Of a DNA stretch of 64,000 nucleotides, positions 43,489 through 53,299 are shown piece by piece. Position numbers and translations under genes: made by a program. Position 1 is the stretch's first letter. Each line of letters begins with the position of its first letter. The DNA is taken from assembly GCF_029436685.1 (NCBI RefSeq), contig NZ_JAROCY010000009.1, positions 1 through 64,000 on the forward strand. Reading direction: 5' to 3'. The notes beneath the pieces are model-generated. The model was given only the letters and a program-made list of their open reading frames with translations. It had not been told where the DNA came from and did no database searches. Source of the stretch: Novosphingobium cyanobacteriorum (GTDB lineage: Bacteria; Pseudomonadota; Alphaproteobacteria; Sphingomonadales; Sphingomonadaceae).

Positions 43489-43950
43489 ATGCAGCATCCA
43501 ACCACCGTTGCCAGGCCGGCCAATGAAAGTCTGGCTCGCGTGCTCGCCCATGCGATTGATGTCGGCGGCAAACCCCGCCACAGGATTGCCAGTGAATGCG
43601 GAATGCACCGCGAGACCCTGCTTCGCCTTGCGCGTGGCGATCGGCCTATCGGTCTCGACGAAGCGGCACTTGTGCTCGCCGCCTGTGGAGCGCACCCCCG
43701 CGCGACCATGATCCTTGCTCTGGCCGGGCAAGAAGTGCTCGCCTGCGAGTGGATGCATGGCGAGATGGGCGAATTTCTCGAAGAGTTCTTCACCAGCCTC
43801 CCAGTCCACCTTCAGCGGACCCTGGGGCGGCGGATTGAGGATCTGCGGCCTCGGTGGGCCAACGGCACCTCACAGCTCGTGGCGCGAACGCTTGCCAAGC
43901 ACATCGATGATTTCGTGAACCGCGACATCGCTAGCTGTTTGACAAGGTGA
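43489..43950 (+). CDS. XRE-type HTH transcriptional regulator
   Basis: A 153-residue protein. The N-terminal lambda-repressor-like HTH covers ~10-65 (ESLARVLAHAIDVGGKPRHRIASECGMHRETLLRLARGDRPIGLDEAALVLAACG), with IASECGMHRETLLRLARG as the helix-turn-helix. The C-terminal helical half (MGEFLEEFFTSLPVHLQRTLGRRIEDLRPRWANGTSQLVARTLAKHIDDFV) is unassigned and may dimerise. AAGGAG lies 8 bases before the ATG at 43489. Located between two AT-rich islands near the conjugation remnant, it may be a regulator from a mobile element. Confidence 0.8.
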   Translation: MQHPTTVARPANESLARVLAHAIDVGGKPRHRIASECGMHRETLLRLARGDRPIGLDEAALVLAACGAHPRATMILALAGQEVLACEWMHGEMGEFLEEFFTSLPVHLQRTLGRRIEDLRPRWANGTSQLVARTLAKHIDDFVNRDIASCLTR

Positions 43951-44024
43951 TTCGAAGTCTCTGCTCTGACGAAGATTTGCATCAACGCCAACAATTTCTC
44001 CTTCGGGCGTAGCTAGACAATCAT

Positions 44025-44310
44025 GAAAAAATCCGCATGAACTGGGATATGCATTGTAAAATATCTTAATGAAAATGTGAAACTTATTATTTAAAATTAT
44101 AAATTTGGATATTTAATTAACGAGTTTTATAACTTATCAAAAAAACTATCTTTTTAATATTTAATAAACTATCATAGATTAGTTTTTCATTACAAAATAC
44201 ACCATATTATACGCTATTTATTTTCTCTATTTTCTCTATATTCGATATATCGATTCGATTAAATGAGATGGAAGCGGGTGGAATTATTTTTAGACAATTA
44301 TTTTGTCTAA
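44025..44310. other. AT-rich island 2
   Basis: Nearly 290 bp of very AT-rich DNA (runs such as TTTAAAATTATAAATTT) unlike the GC-rich host background, with no gene. The full interval 43951-45149 has no confident gene. A minus-strand 84-codon frame at 44509-44763 (MERITSPLHFSTKPIGLISWLGAHDRRAALHT) reads plausibly but has no ribosome-binding site. Confidence 0.6.
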
Positions 44311-45149
44311 ACGCCCTTGCCGCCATATGCCAAGATCCTCTGATATTCCCATAGCCTTCTGAGGCAAAGGGCTGCCCCCGAGTTCTCATGGGATCCTCAG
44401 CCGTCTAATAGCAAATCCTCCATTGCCTCGCGTAAACGCCCCCCTTGGCTCACATAAAGTGCCCTGGGCCTATCGCGAAACGCCTTCAAGCCGCTGGATC
44501 TTGCGTTTTTACGGCCTCCGAATCGGGGCATAACGAAACAGTTCATGCTCTCCTCTCTGCCCGGTGTCTCGTTCTAGCTCTTTGAAAAAAGCCCTCTTGG
44601 TTTCCGAGATATGATCTTCGCTGCAACCCGCCAGGGAGTTGGCACCTTGCGCGATAAACCCGCTAGCTGTGTGCAAAGCAGCGCGCCGATCATGTGCGCC
44701 TAACCATGAGATCAACCCGATCGGCTTCGTGGAAAAGTGCAAGGGTGAAGTGATTCTCTCCATGTGAGCGATGGGGGGGTAACTTGCGCCGATGCTGCTG
44801 CACTGACACCACCCAGATCGGTAATGAAGGCCAGTGCACTGTCGCACTCGCCCAAACCATTCTGCGACACTTTTAAGCGGCCTGTATGCAGCGAGCATCG
44901 GAAGGCTGTTGGCACTCTTGTCTCGGTTAATCGAAGGCAGGATCTACGGGACCCCACTGTACTCTTTATGTGAATGATCGGGGGCTTCACACCGAACTAC
45001 AACGTCATGCATGTTCTCGTATAACTGTACCAATTGCCAAGGCCGTTGTCCGGCATTGGGGACATATCAGCGGTAGGCCAAAATGGATAAGACCTAAGCC
45101 CGGAACTGGGAGTAGGGATCGCCACTGGAGCTTTAGAAGGAATGATTGA

Positions 45150-46673
45150 ATGAGTAAGCTATCCTTGCTCGTCGCAGTAGCGGCTTCTCTCACTCCCCCG
45201 GCAGCGCAGGCCCAGGTGGTGCAGGTGTCCGGTGGCACGGTAAGAGGCGCAACCTCGGGTGCCGTCTCCAGTTTCCTTGGCATTCCCTATGCAGCACCGC
45301 CAGTGGGGGAGAACCGCTGGCGCGCGCCGCAGCCAGTCTCCAACTGGGCGGGAGAGCGAGACGCCACGAACTACGCCTCCGATTGCGCGCAGGCCCCGTT
45401 CCCGCCCGATGCCGCGCCCATCCGCACCACCCCGGCCGAAGACTGCCTCTACCTCAACGTGTGGAAGCCAGCATCGGCCGAAGCGGGGGCCAGGCTGCCG
45501 GTCATGGTCTGGGTCCATGGGGGCGGGTTCGTCAACGGCGGCTCGTCTCCCGCGACCTATTCGGGCGTGAACTTTGCGCGCGATGGCGTCGTGCTGGTCA
45601 GCCTCAATTATCGTCTTGGCCGCTTCGGCTTCTTCGCCCACCCCGCGCTCGCCACGGAGGGTTTTGGAGGCAACTTCGGTTTCCTCGACCAGATCGCCGC
45701 GCTCAAATGGGTCCAGGCCAATGTCGCGGCCTTTGGCGGTGATCCCGGCAACGTCACCGTGTTCGGTGAAAGCGCAGGCGGCATGTCGATGCATATGCTG
45801 CTGCAGTCACCGCTTGCGCGCGGCCTGTTTCACAAGGTCATCATCGAAAGCGGGGCAGGGCGCGATCGATCCCTGCCGACACCCACCATGGCACAGGCTG
45901 CGGCTGCGGGCGTCGCCTTCGCGCCCGGCCTTGATGCCGCCGCGCTGCGTGCGCTGCCTGCCGAAAGGGTCACCGGCGACCTGTCGATGATGACGATGGA
46001 ACAGCCGGGCTATGCCGGTCCCATGCTGGATGGCCGCACTCTTGTCGGCTCGGGCGTGGATGGTGCATCCGCGGGCCTCTATGCAAACGTCCCGGTGATC
46101 GTCGGCGCCAATTCGGCCGATGGCTTCCCCCGGACGATCGACAAGGACGCGGTCTTTGCCCCCTATGGCACGTTGGAGGCCGAGGCACGCAAGGTCTACG
46201 ATCCCGATGGCAAGGGGCAGGGCCTCGCCGTCGCCGTCGCCACGTCGGCAGACATGACGTTTATCGAGCCGGCGCGCGTCATTGCCCGTGCACTCGCACC
46301 CCGCCAGGCCACGTTCCTCTATCGCTTCGCCTATGCCCGGCCGGAATTTGCGGCCATGGGCGGTGCCCCGCATGCCAGCGAAATTCCCTATGTCTTCGAT
46401 ACCGTCGAAACGCGCGGCACCGTCGGCGGCATGATCAAGGATCCGCGCCCCCTTGCCAAAGAGGCCGCCGTGGCGAAGCTCACCCATCGCTACTGGGTCA
46501 ATTTTGCGCGCACCGGCCGCCCCGATGGCGAAGCCGGGGTGCCGGCCTGGGCTCAGGCCACGGCTGACGACACCACTGTTCAGGTGATCGACGCCAAGGG
46601 CGCTGCCCACGTTGAAGACCCCATACGTATTCGCGTGGACTTCGCCGAGCGCGTGGCCAAAGCCAAGCGCTGA
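45150..46673 (+). CDS. type-B carboxylesterase
   Basis: A 507-residue secreted alpha/beta-hydrolase of the carboxylesterase type B family (PF00135). The signal peptide is residues 1-22 (ending AAQAQ). The opening VRGATSGAVSSFLGIPYAAPPVGENRWRAP is the family hallmark, with EDCLYLNVW at ~95, the oxyanion HGGGF at ~128 and the nucleophile GESAGG at ~210. The catalytic His and acid are expected near GGAPHASEIPYVF (~410). AAGGA precedes the ATG. It heads a plus-strand series with the transporter, tannase and hydrolase genes. It probably releases phenolic or sugar esters in the periplasm. Confidence 0.92.
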   Translation: MSKLSLLVAVAASLTPPAAQAQVVQVSGGTVRGATSGAVSSFLGIPYAAPPVGENRWRAPQPVSNWAGERDATNYASDCAQAPFPPDAAPIRTTPAEDCLYLNVWKPASAEAGARLPVMVWVHGGGFVNGGSSPATYSGVNFARDGVVLVSLNYRLGRFGFFAHPALATEGFGGNFGFLDQIAALKWVQANVAAFGGDPGNVTVFGESAGGMSMHMLLQSPLARGLFHKVIIESGAGRDRSLPTPTMAQAAAAGVAFAPGLDAAALRALPAERVTGDLSMMTMEQPGYAGPMLDGRTLVGSGVDGASAGLYANVPVIVGANSADGFPRTIDKDAVFAPYGTLEAEARKVYDPDGKGQGLAVAVATSADMTFIEPARVIARALAPRQATFLYRFAYARPEFAAMGGAPHASEIPYVFDTVETRGTVGGMIKDPRPLAKEAAVAKLTHRYWVNFARTGRPDGEAGVPAWAQATADDTTVQVIDAKGAAHVEDPIRIRVDFAERVAKAKR

Positions 46674-46699
46674 CAAGATAATTTCAGGAGAGTTCGCGC

Positions 46700-48004
46700 G
46701 TGGCCGTCATCCCCTCATCGTCTCGCAGCAGCGATTCCATTCCGCTGGAGGATGACGGCGCGCATATCGACGCGCCCGAGCTGCGCTTCTTCGTCATGGC
46801 GCTGTTCTTCATCTTCGGCGGCATCACCTCGCTCAACGACGTGATCATCCCCAAGCTGAAGGAACTGTTCACGCTGAACTACACCCAGGCCATGCTGGTG
46901 CAGTTCTGTTTCTTCACCGCCTACCTGCTCGTCGGCATTCCGGGCGCGGCGCTGGTGAAAAAGGTCGGCTACATGCGCGGCGCGGTCTGCGGCCTGCTTG
47001 CGATGATGATCGGATGCCTGCTGTTCATCCCCGCGTCGCAGGCGGCAGCCTATCCGCTGTTCCTCGCCGCACTGTTCGTGCTGGCGAGCGGCGTGGTGGT
47101 GGTCCAGGTCGTCACCAACCCGCTGATCTCGCTGCTCGGCAAGCCCGCCACCGCGTCCAGCCGCCTCACCTTCGCGCAGGCGTTCAATTCGCTCGGCACC
47201 GTGGTATTTCCCAAAGTGGGTGCCACGATCATCCTCGGCAGCCTTGCCACCGTGACTGCGGCCGAGCTTTCCGGCCCTGCACTCGATGCCTATCGCGTGG
47301 CTGAAACGCAGACCGTGGTGCGCACCTACATCGGCCTCGCCATCGCGCTCGCAGTGGTTGCGGGCGTGGTCTGGATGAACCGCAACCGGCTGAAAGGCGA
47401 ACGCCACGAAGCCACCTCGCTTACCGCCAGCCTCGAGCTGCTGCGCCGCCCGCGGCTCAGCTTCGGCGCGGCCTGCATCTTTCTCTATGTCGGTGCCGAA
47501 GTCGCCATCGGCTCGCTGATCGTGAACTATCTTCAGCAAAAGGACGTGCTCGGCATCGGCGCAGAGGCCGCCGGGGGTTACATCCCCTATTACTGGGGCG
47601 GCGCGCTGGTCGGCCGTTTCATCGGCTCGTTCGTGCTCACCCGCGTCAATCCGGGCAAGGTGCTCACCGTTAATGCGCTCGCCGCCATTGCGCTGATCGC
47701 GGTCTCGGTCTCCACCACCGGCGCGCTTTCGGCCTGGAGCCTGCTGCTCGTCGGCCTCGCCAACTCGATCATGTTCCCCACGATCTTCACCCTCGCCTGC
47801 GAAGGGCTGGGCCGCCGCGCGGCCGATGGTTCGGGCCTGATCAACATCGCCATCTTCGGCGGCGCAGTGGTCCCGCTGCTAACCGGCGGCATTGCCGATG
47901 TCACCGGAAAGCTGGCGCTGGCCCTCGCGCTGCCCGCCGCCTGCTATGCCGTGATCGCGCTCTTCGGCCTCTATGCCCGCCGCCCCGCCCCGGGGCTGAC
48001 CTGA
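46700..48004 (+). CDS. MFS sugar transporter, FucP (FHS) family
   Basis: A 434-residue major-facilitator protein with about twelve transmembrane segments. The region after the first helix (FIFGGITSLNDVIIPKLKELFTLNYTQAMLVQFCFFTAYLLVGIPGAALVKKVGYMRG) matches the fucose/glucose-galactose permease (FHS) subfamily, including N-D and the Q-x-x-F. The GTG start at 46700 has AGGAGA upstream and lies 26 bp after the esterase stop, so the genes are probably co-transcribed. It likely imports a sugar or sugar-like acid set free by the neighbouring esterases. Confidence 0.85.
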   Translation: MAVIPSSSRSSDSIPLEDDGAHIDAPELRFFVMALFFIFGGITSLNDVIIPKLKELFTLNYTQAMLVQFCFFTAYLLVGIPGAALVKKVGYMRGAVCGLLAMMIGCLLFIPASQAAAYPLFLAALFVLASGVVVVQVVTNPLISLLGKPATASSRLTFAQAFNSLGTVVFPKVGATIILGSLATVTAAELSGPALDAYRVAETQTVVRTYIGLAIALAVVAGVVWMNRNRLKGERHEATSLTASLELLRRPRLSFGAACIFLYVGAEVAIGSLIVNYLQQKDVLGIGAEAAGGYIPYYWGGALVGRFIGSFVLTRVNPGKVLTVNALAAIALIAVSVSTTGALSAWSLLLVGLANSIMFPTIFTLACEGLGRRAADGSGLINIAIFGGAVVPLLTGGIADVTGKLALALALPAACYAVIALFGLYARRPAPGLT

Positions 48005-48080
48005 GCTGCGAATTCGAATATCCTTGACGACGCAATGAAAATTTGGTGCTCTGCGAACGTCGCTTAGACGGAGCTCGCCG

Positions 48081-49676
48081 ATGCGTGCAAATTGCCGAAT
48101 GATTGCGCCTGTTGCATCCTTGCTTGCCGCTTCCGCCGTAGTGGCGGCTGGTCTGACTGCGGTGCCCGTGCGGTCCGAGGACGTGCAGGGACCGGGGCAG
48201 GGCGTTTGCGAAAGACTGCAGCAGATGGGCGATGGCGATCTGCGCGTGCTGGAAGCGCATGACGTTGCCGCAGGCGTGGCGCCTTCGTTCTATGGCGAGA
48301 ACGAGGGGCTGCGGATGCCGGCGCACTGCCTGCTGCGCGGCAGTTTCGGCGAGCGGAAGGGCGTTGGCGGGCGCATTTACGAAACGCGGTTCGAACTGCG
48401 GATGCCGGCTGCCTGGAACGGGCGCTTCCTGTTTGAAGGGGGCGGAAACATGGACGGCGTGGACTGGCCTGCACACGGCACGCTGTTCGGCCGGCTATCT
48501 CCAAGTGCGCTCGAACGCGGCTATGCCGTGGTGCGATCGAACGGCGGGCATGTGAGCCCCGGCAACAATTCGGCGGACGGAACCTGGGCAGTCGATCAGC
48601 AGGCGCGCATCGATTATGGCTATGTCGCGCTGGATCGCGTGGCGATTGCCGCCAAGCGCATCGTCGCCGCCTATTATGGCAAGCCGGCCGCACATTCCTA
48701 TTTCGTCGGCTGCTCCAACGGCGGGCGGCAGGCCATGCTGGTGACACAGAAATTCCCCAGCTATTTCGATGGAGTGGTGGCTGGCAACGCCGCCTTCAAC
48801 CTGATCAGGATCGCCCCCCGCTTTTCCTGGGCGACAGCACAGCTCACCAGGATCTCGAAGCCGGGCGTCGGCGCGTTTTCGCAAGGCGACATGGATCTGG
48901 TGGCCAAGGGGGCGGTGAAGCAATGTGACAGGCTGGACGGCCTGGCGGACGGCCTGATCCAGGACGTTGCCGCCTGCCGGTTCGATCCCGTGGTCCTGCA
49001 ATGCAAGGGCGCAAAGACTGCATCCTGCCTTGCGGCCCCCCAGGTGGTCACGCTGAAGCGGCTGATGACCGGCCCGCTCGATCCGCAGGGCAAGCCGTAC
49101 TACGCGCGGCTGCCCTATGACTCAACGCCGCCGGGCTGGGATGGCGTGAAGCAGGCCGATCCTGCCGCGCCATCACTGTTCATGGACACGATGCGCTATT
49201 TCGCCAGCACGCCGCCCAATCCCACGCTGGATGCGCGGGACGTGCACTTTCCCGGTGTGTTCAAGAGCTTGGAGAGCGCGCGCGAACTGGTAGATGCCGA
49301 AGGGACGATGCTCAACAGCTTTGCCCCGCATGGCAAGCTGATCATCTATCACGGTACGAGCGACTATGCCCTGTCCACCTTCGAACTGACCGGGTGGTAC
49401 GACAGGCTGGCGAAGGACACCGGCGGCAGGACGCAGGATTGGGCGCGGCTGTTCCTGGTGCCGGGGATGATGCACTGTGGCGGCGGCAAGGCGACCGACG
49501 AATTCGACCCTCTGAGCGCTATCCAGGATTGGGTTGAGGAGGGCCGCGCGCCAGACCGGATCATCGCCACGGGCAAGGAACTGCCCGGTATAAGCCGGCC
49601 GTTGTGCCCATGGCCCAAGGTGGCGCGCTATCGCGGGGGTGACCCCAAGAGCGCCGAAAGCTTCGAATGCAGCTGA
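48081..49676 (+). CDS. tannase/feruloyl esterase family protein
   Basis: A 531-residue secreted esterase (PF07519). It has a signal peptide (MRANCRMIAPVASLLAASAVVAAGLTAVPVRS), the nucleophile GCSNGGRQAM at ~210 (G-C-S-x-G-G-R is the tannase-family motif, with a Cys next to the Ser pairing to a Cys near the His) and the catalytic His in LVPGMMHCGGG at ~460. The acid is likely in YHGTSDYALS (~420). It would hydrolyse gallate or hydroxycinnamate esters. GGAG is 7 bases before the ATG. It fits with the carboxylesterase and aromatic pathway genes nearby. Confidence 0.92.
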   Translation: MRANCRMIAPVASLLAASAVVAAGLTAVPVRSEDVQGPGQGVCERLQQMGDGDLRVLEAHDVAAGVAPSFYGENEGLRMPAHCLLRGSFGERKGVGGRIYETRFELRMPAAWNGRFLFEGGGNMDGVDWPAHGTLFGRLSPSALERGYAVVRSNGGHVSPGNNSADGTWAVDQQARIDYGYVALDRVAIAAKRIVAAYYGKPAAHSYFVGCSNGGRQAMLVTQKFPSYFDGVVAGNAAFNLIRIAPRFSWATAQLTRISKPGVGAFSQGDMDLVAKGAVKQCDRLDGLADGLIQDVAACRFDPVVLQCKGAKTASCLAAPQVVTLKRLMTGPLDPQGKPYYARLPYDSTPPGWDGVKQADPAAPSLFMDTMRYFASTPPNPTLDARDVHFPGVFKSLESARELVDAEGTMLNSFAPHGKLIIYHGTSDYALSTFELTGWYDRLAKDTGGRTQDWARLFLVPGMMHCGGGKATDEFDPLSAIQDWVEEGRAPDRIIATGKELPGISRPLCPWPKVARYRGGDPKSAESFECS

Positions 49677-49761
49677 GCATTCCAGCCTGATCGGCAAACC
49701 AGACCCTCGCCGCCTGAAGCGAGGGCACCGGCCCACCGGGCCGAAAAAGAGAGGACGATCC

Positions 49762-50985
49762 ATGTTTCGTATACGTTCGTTGCTTGCCGGGGCTGCGGGC
49801 CTCGGCATGATGCTGGCCCCTGTGGCGGGGGCAACGGCTGCCGACGAGGCGCCTTCGCGGGCGATGCAGGAACTGCGCCGCATCTTCTTTGCGGACCCGC
49901 GGATCAACATGCTGACTTTCCACAACATGGACGACATCTTCTACACGGTGCCGGTCCACACACGCGGAACCGCCAAGGCGATGGCGCGGGCCGAGGCGCG
50001 GCTGGATTTCACCTACAGCTTCAAGGGGGAGACCGTTCGCGCCGACGACTTCCTGGAGCGCACCTTCACCAACGCGCTGCTGATCATCAAGGACGACCGC
50101 ATCGTCTATGAAAAGTATCGCAACCTAACCGGGCCGAAGACCCATTTCCTGTCGATGTCCATGGCCAAGTCGATCACCTCGATCCTGATCGGCGCGGCAG
50201 TGCAGGATGGCTTCATCAAGTCGGTCGACGACCCGGTGGTCACCTATGTGCCCGAGCTGAAGGGCACGGCCTATGACGGCGTGACCATCAAGGACACGCT
50301 GCTGATGCGCAGCGGCATCGCGCGCAGTGACCGATACGACCCCGATCCCAACAGCGAGATGACGCGCCTGCGCGAGGCGACGATGGTCCAGAACACCCGC
50401 CGCGCCACCGACGAGGCGCTGACCGTGAAGCGCCGCGAGGCACCTGGGACGAGGTTCAACTACTCCACGCTGAACACCACCGTCCTGGGCTGGGTGCTGG
50501 AGAAGGCGACGCGGCAACCGCTGCAGGACTACATGAGCCGGCGCCTGTGGCAGCCGCTGGGTGCAGAGGCCGACGGATTTTTCATCACCGATGGACCTCC
50601 CGGCGTGGGTCGCGCGACGAACGGAATGGGCTACAACGCGGTGCTGCGCGATTTTGGCCGGATCGGGCAGATGATGCTGCACGAAGGCAAGGCGAACGGC
50701 CGCCAGATCATCCCTGCCGCATGGGTGCGGGAATCGACGGTGCCGACCGGGCCGGAACCGGCCGATGCCGAAAGCGAGCAAGGGTATCAGTACCAGTGGT
50801 GGACCCTGACCAATTCGAACGCGTACATGGCGATCGGGCTGCAGGGGCAGTTCATCTATGTCGATCCCGACACCCGCACCGTGGTGGTGAAGCTCAGCTA
50901 TTTCCCTTTGGGCAACGAGGCGGCCTCGCAGGAAAGCGAAACCTTCTTCCGCGCCGTCTCGGCATGGCGGCCGGCGCGGCGCTGA
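49762..50985 (+). CDS. serine hydrolase, class C beta-lactamase/esterase fold
   Basis: A 407-residue secreted protein (signal peptide MFRIRSLLAGAAGLGMMLAPVAGATAA) of the beta-lactamase-related family (PF00144). The SxxK nucleophile motif is SMAK at ~135 (FLSMSMAKSITSILIGAAVQ), the Tyr motif is in RFNYSTLNTTVLGWVLE at ~235, and W-G-Y-style closing residues occur near YQYQWWTL. Such proteins in catabolic islands often act as esterases or 6-aminohexanoate-dimer-type hydrolases rather than true lactamases. The ATG at 49762 is chosen because the signal peptide begins there. It follows the tannase gene by 85 bp on the same strand. Confidence 0.88.
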   Translation: MFRIRSLLAGAAGLGMMLAPVAGATAADEAPSRAMQELRRIFFADPRINMLTFHNMDDIFYTVPVHTRGTAKAMARAEARLDFTYSFKGETVRADDFLERTFTNALLIIKDDRIVYEKYRNLTGPKTHFLSMSMAKSITSILIGAAVQDGFIKSVDDPVVTYVPELKGTAYDGVTIKDTLLMRSGIARSDRYDPDPNSEMTRLREATMVQNTRRATDEALTVKRREAPGTRFNYSTLNTTVLGWVLEKATRQPLQDYMSRRLWQPLGAEADGFFITDGPPGVGRATNGMGYNAVLRDFGRIGQMMLHEGKANGRQIIPAAWVRESTVPTGPEPADAESEQGYQYQWWTLTNSNAYMAIGLQGQFIYVDPDTRTVVVKLSYFPLGNEAASQESETFFRAVSAWRPARR

Positions 50986-51065
50986 CCCATGCCGGCTGCG
51001 ATACGGTGATCCATCAATGAATTTGGGGCGGTGATCTCTACGGCAAGTGGACGCCATCACCGTCG

Positions 51066-51617
51066 ATGACTATGGTTGCGGTGACTGGAGTTGGGAGCGG
51101 TGGTTTGGCGACGAAGAAGCATCCCGAGCCCGTGCGTATGCCTGCGGCTGCGGGCGGTGCGCGGGACCTGAACGGCTGGGTCATGCCCGGGCTGGATTAC
51201 CCGACCTTCCGGCTGAACCTGCTGTGCAAGCTGATGGATCGCAAGACACTGCGCCAGCTGGCAGAGCGAGCGAACTGCACCTACCCCGAATGGCGGGTTC
51301 TTTCCCGGCTGGGGTGCACCGTAGGCGGCGCCACAGTTCGGCAGATCGCCGAGGCGGCATGGGCCGATCGCGCCGAAGTCAGCCGGGCGGTCGCCTCACT
51401 GGAGGCACGCGGATTGGCGTCCCGGCTGGACAACCCGCAGGACCGGCGCGCGCCGATCATGTTCCTGACCAAAGCCGGCGTGCAGCTTTACCGGCGCGTG
51501 CTGGAAATGCGCGGCGCCTTTCACGAGGAAGTCATGGCTGATCTGGATGCCGAGGAGCGCGAGGCGCTCGATCGCATTCTGGGCAAGCTTGCCCACCGCC
51601 TGCAGGAGATTCCGTGA
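51066..51617 (+). CDS. MarR-family regulator (paralogue A)
   Basis: A 183-residue MarR regulator: dimer helix (GLDYPTFRLNLLCKLMDRKTLRQLAERANCTYPEWRVLSRLG), HTH (TVRQIAEAAWADRAEVSRAVASLEARGLASRL) and wing (DNPQDRRAPIMFLTKAGVQL). It is closely similar to the MarR at 62529, sharing GLDYPTFR, the YxEWRVL and the WAD-AEVSRA-SLE-GL motifs. The start is uncertain; 51066 is an ATG without a clear ribosome-binding site, and a TTG at 51105 has GGGAG upstream. It is convergent with the minus-strand esterase gene and probably controls one arm of the island. Confidence 0.88.
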   Translation: MTMVAVTGVGSGGLATKKHPEPVRMPAAAGGARDLNGWVMPGLDYPTFRLNLLCKLMDRKTLRQLAERANCTYPEWRVLSRLGCTVGGATVRQIAEAAWADRAEVSRAVASLEARGLASRLDNPQDRRAPIMFLTKAGVQLYRRVLEMRGAFHEEVMADLDAEEREALDRILGKLAHRLQEIP

Positions 51618-51623
51618 AAGGGA

Positions 51624-53270
51624 TCATTTGGCTTCACCAACACCACCGGCGACCACGCGATAGCGCGGCAGGCCGGCTTCGAGCAGATCGAGATCGGCAC
51701 CGTCGGGCGCGAGCGCGAACTTGCTTTCAAGGTTGAACAGCATTGTCGGCCGCGCGCGGTCATAGGCGGGCCAGGCGGGAATGCCGCGATGCTGCGGATT
51801 GCCGGTGCGGGCGAAGGCCAGCCAGGCCCCGCCCATCTGGCGCTGCATGCGGTTCTGGGCGTCCAGCTCCCCCGGCTCGACCGGATCAGCGCCTACGGTA
51901 TCCAGCGCAAAGGCGATGTCGATGGCGTGGGGCGACATCAGCAGGCCGCCACGCGCGCCTGTTGCCCAGTCCATCCGATAAGTGAACACAGGCGCGCCGC
52001 CAAGCCGCGCCTGTGCATCGGCGATGCGGCGGGTGAACAAGCGGGTCGGCCAGTCCGAGCGGATCAGGGCATCGACTTCCCAAAGGCCGGCGCCAGGGTG
52101 TGCGGCGCGATAGTGCATGACGATGCCGGCCGCGTCATCTCCGAAGATCGGCACAAGATCGTGCACCACCTGTTCGGCACTGCGCTGCGGCGCGGCCGGG
52201 TGCGCATCGAGGAAATACTCGGTCATTTCGGTGCGGGTGGAGCCGATCATCAGCGGGATATGGCGCGATAGCGGGGAAGCGCCGTTCCAGAACGGGTGCT
52301 GCGGCAGCGTGACGCCATCGACCACGGGCGCGAAATCCTGGATCACGCCCATCACGCCGAAACCGCCGATCTCGTCAAAGATGCGGTAGTAGGCGCGCAT
52401 GATCGACTCCAGCGGCACCTTCTGGATATCGGCGGTGCTGGCCTTGTCGATGCCCAGCAGGTCGAGCAGGCGGCCGCTCAGCTTGCTGGCATATGCGGGT
52501 TCCAGCGCGAGCGGGGCAGGGCCGCTCTGGATGATCGCCTTGTGAAACAGGCCGTGTGCCGCAGGCATGGCCATCAGCAGCGAAACCTTCTGCCCGCCGC
52601 CGGACTGGCCCAGGATGGTGACGTTGTCCGGGTCACCGCCGAACTCCTCGGCATGGTCGCGCACCCATTGCAGAGCCTGCACCAGATCGAGCATCCCGGC
52701 GCTGGCCGAGCCGGTGAAGCGGGAATCCTTATCCTGCAGCCAGGCGAAACCTAGGACACCCAGCCGGTGGTTGGGGCTGACCATGACCACATCACCGTGA
52801 GCGGCGAGATTGGTGCCGTCCTGATAGGCGCCGGCAGCCGAGAGGCGCCAAAGGCCACCGCCGTGGAGCCAGACCATCACCGGCCGCTTGCGACCATCGC
52901 GCAGCGCCGGGGTCCAGACGTTGAGCGTCAGGCAGTCTTCGCTTTCCGGCCCTGCGCCGGGGCGCGGACGATCCGGGTTCGATTGAGGCGATGCAGGGCC
53001 ATCATGCAGCGCATGCAGCGGCTCTCGCCATGGCACGGGCGGGGTTGGCGGCATGAAGCGGTTCGCGCCGCCGGTCGGCCCGCCATAGGGTATGCCCTTG
53101 AACGCAATGGCGGATCCGGTGCTGCGGCCGATCACGAGTCCTGACCTGGTGCGCGCCGTCACCGTATCCCCGGTGCCCGGCGTGGCCGCTTTCAACGTGC
53201 CAGCCAACGGCCCCAGCAGAAGCGGCGCGGCAAGCGCCTTGATCGCATCGCGCCGGTCAAGCTTGGTCAT
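51624..53270 (-). CDS. type-B carboxylesterase with Tat-like signal
   Basis: A 548-residue PF00135 esterase. The N terminus (MTKLDRRDAIKALAAPLLLGPLAGTLKAA) looks like a twin-arginine export signal. Family landmarks are IAFKGIPYGGPTGGANRFMPP, EDCLTLNVWTPA, the oxyanion loop VWLHGGG, NHRLGVLGF and the nucleophile GQSGGG (~225). The catalytic His is near LLMSPHAIDIAFAL (~470). The ATG at 53270 lies 29 bp after the FAD-monooxygenase stop; the three-gene minus-strand set marR-FMO-esterase looks like an operon. The substrate is probably an aromatic ester. Confidence 0.9.
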   Translation of the reverse strand: MTKLDRRDAIKALAAPLLLGPLAGTLKAATPGTGDTVTARTRSGLVIGRSTGSAIAFKGIPYGGPTGGANRFMPPTPPVPWREPLHALHDGPASPQSNPDRPRPGAGPESEDCLTLNVWTPALRDGRKRPVMVWLHGGGLWRLSAAGAYQDGTNLAAHGDVVMVSPNHRLGVLGFAWLQDKDSRFTGSASAGMLDLVQALQWVRDHAEEFGGDPDNVTILGQSGGGQKVSLLMAMPAAHGLFHKAIIQSGPAPLALEPAYASKLSGRLLDLLGIDKASTADIQKVPLESIMRAYYRIFDEIGGFGVMGVIQDFAPVVDGVTLPQHPFWNGASPLSRHIPLMIGSTRTEMTEYFLDAHPAAPQRSAEQVVHDLVPIFGDDAAGIVMHYRAAHPGAGLWEVDALIRSDWPTRLFTRRIADAQARLGGAPVFTYRMDWATGARGGLLMSPHAIDIAFALDTVGADPVEPGELDAQNRMQRQMGGAWLAFARTGNPQHRGIPAWPAYDRARPTMLFNLESKFALAPDGADLDLLEAGLPRYRVVAGGVGEAK

Positions 53271-53299
53271 CACGGAATCCTTTCGCAGTGGCGCCTTGG

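Noticed and set aside
49762..50985. True beta-lactamase giving antibiotic resistance
   Set aside because: It has the SxxK fold, but the context (esterases, tannase) and the wider family favour an esterase-type hydrolase.
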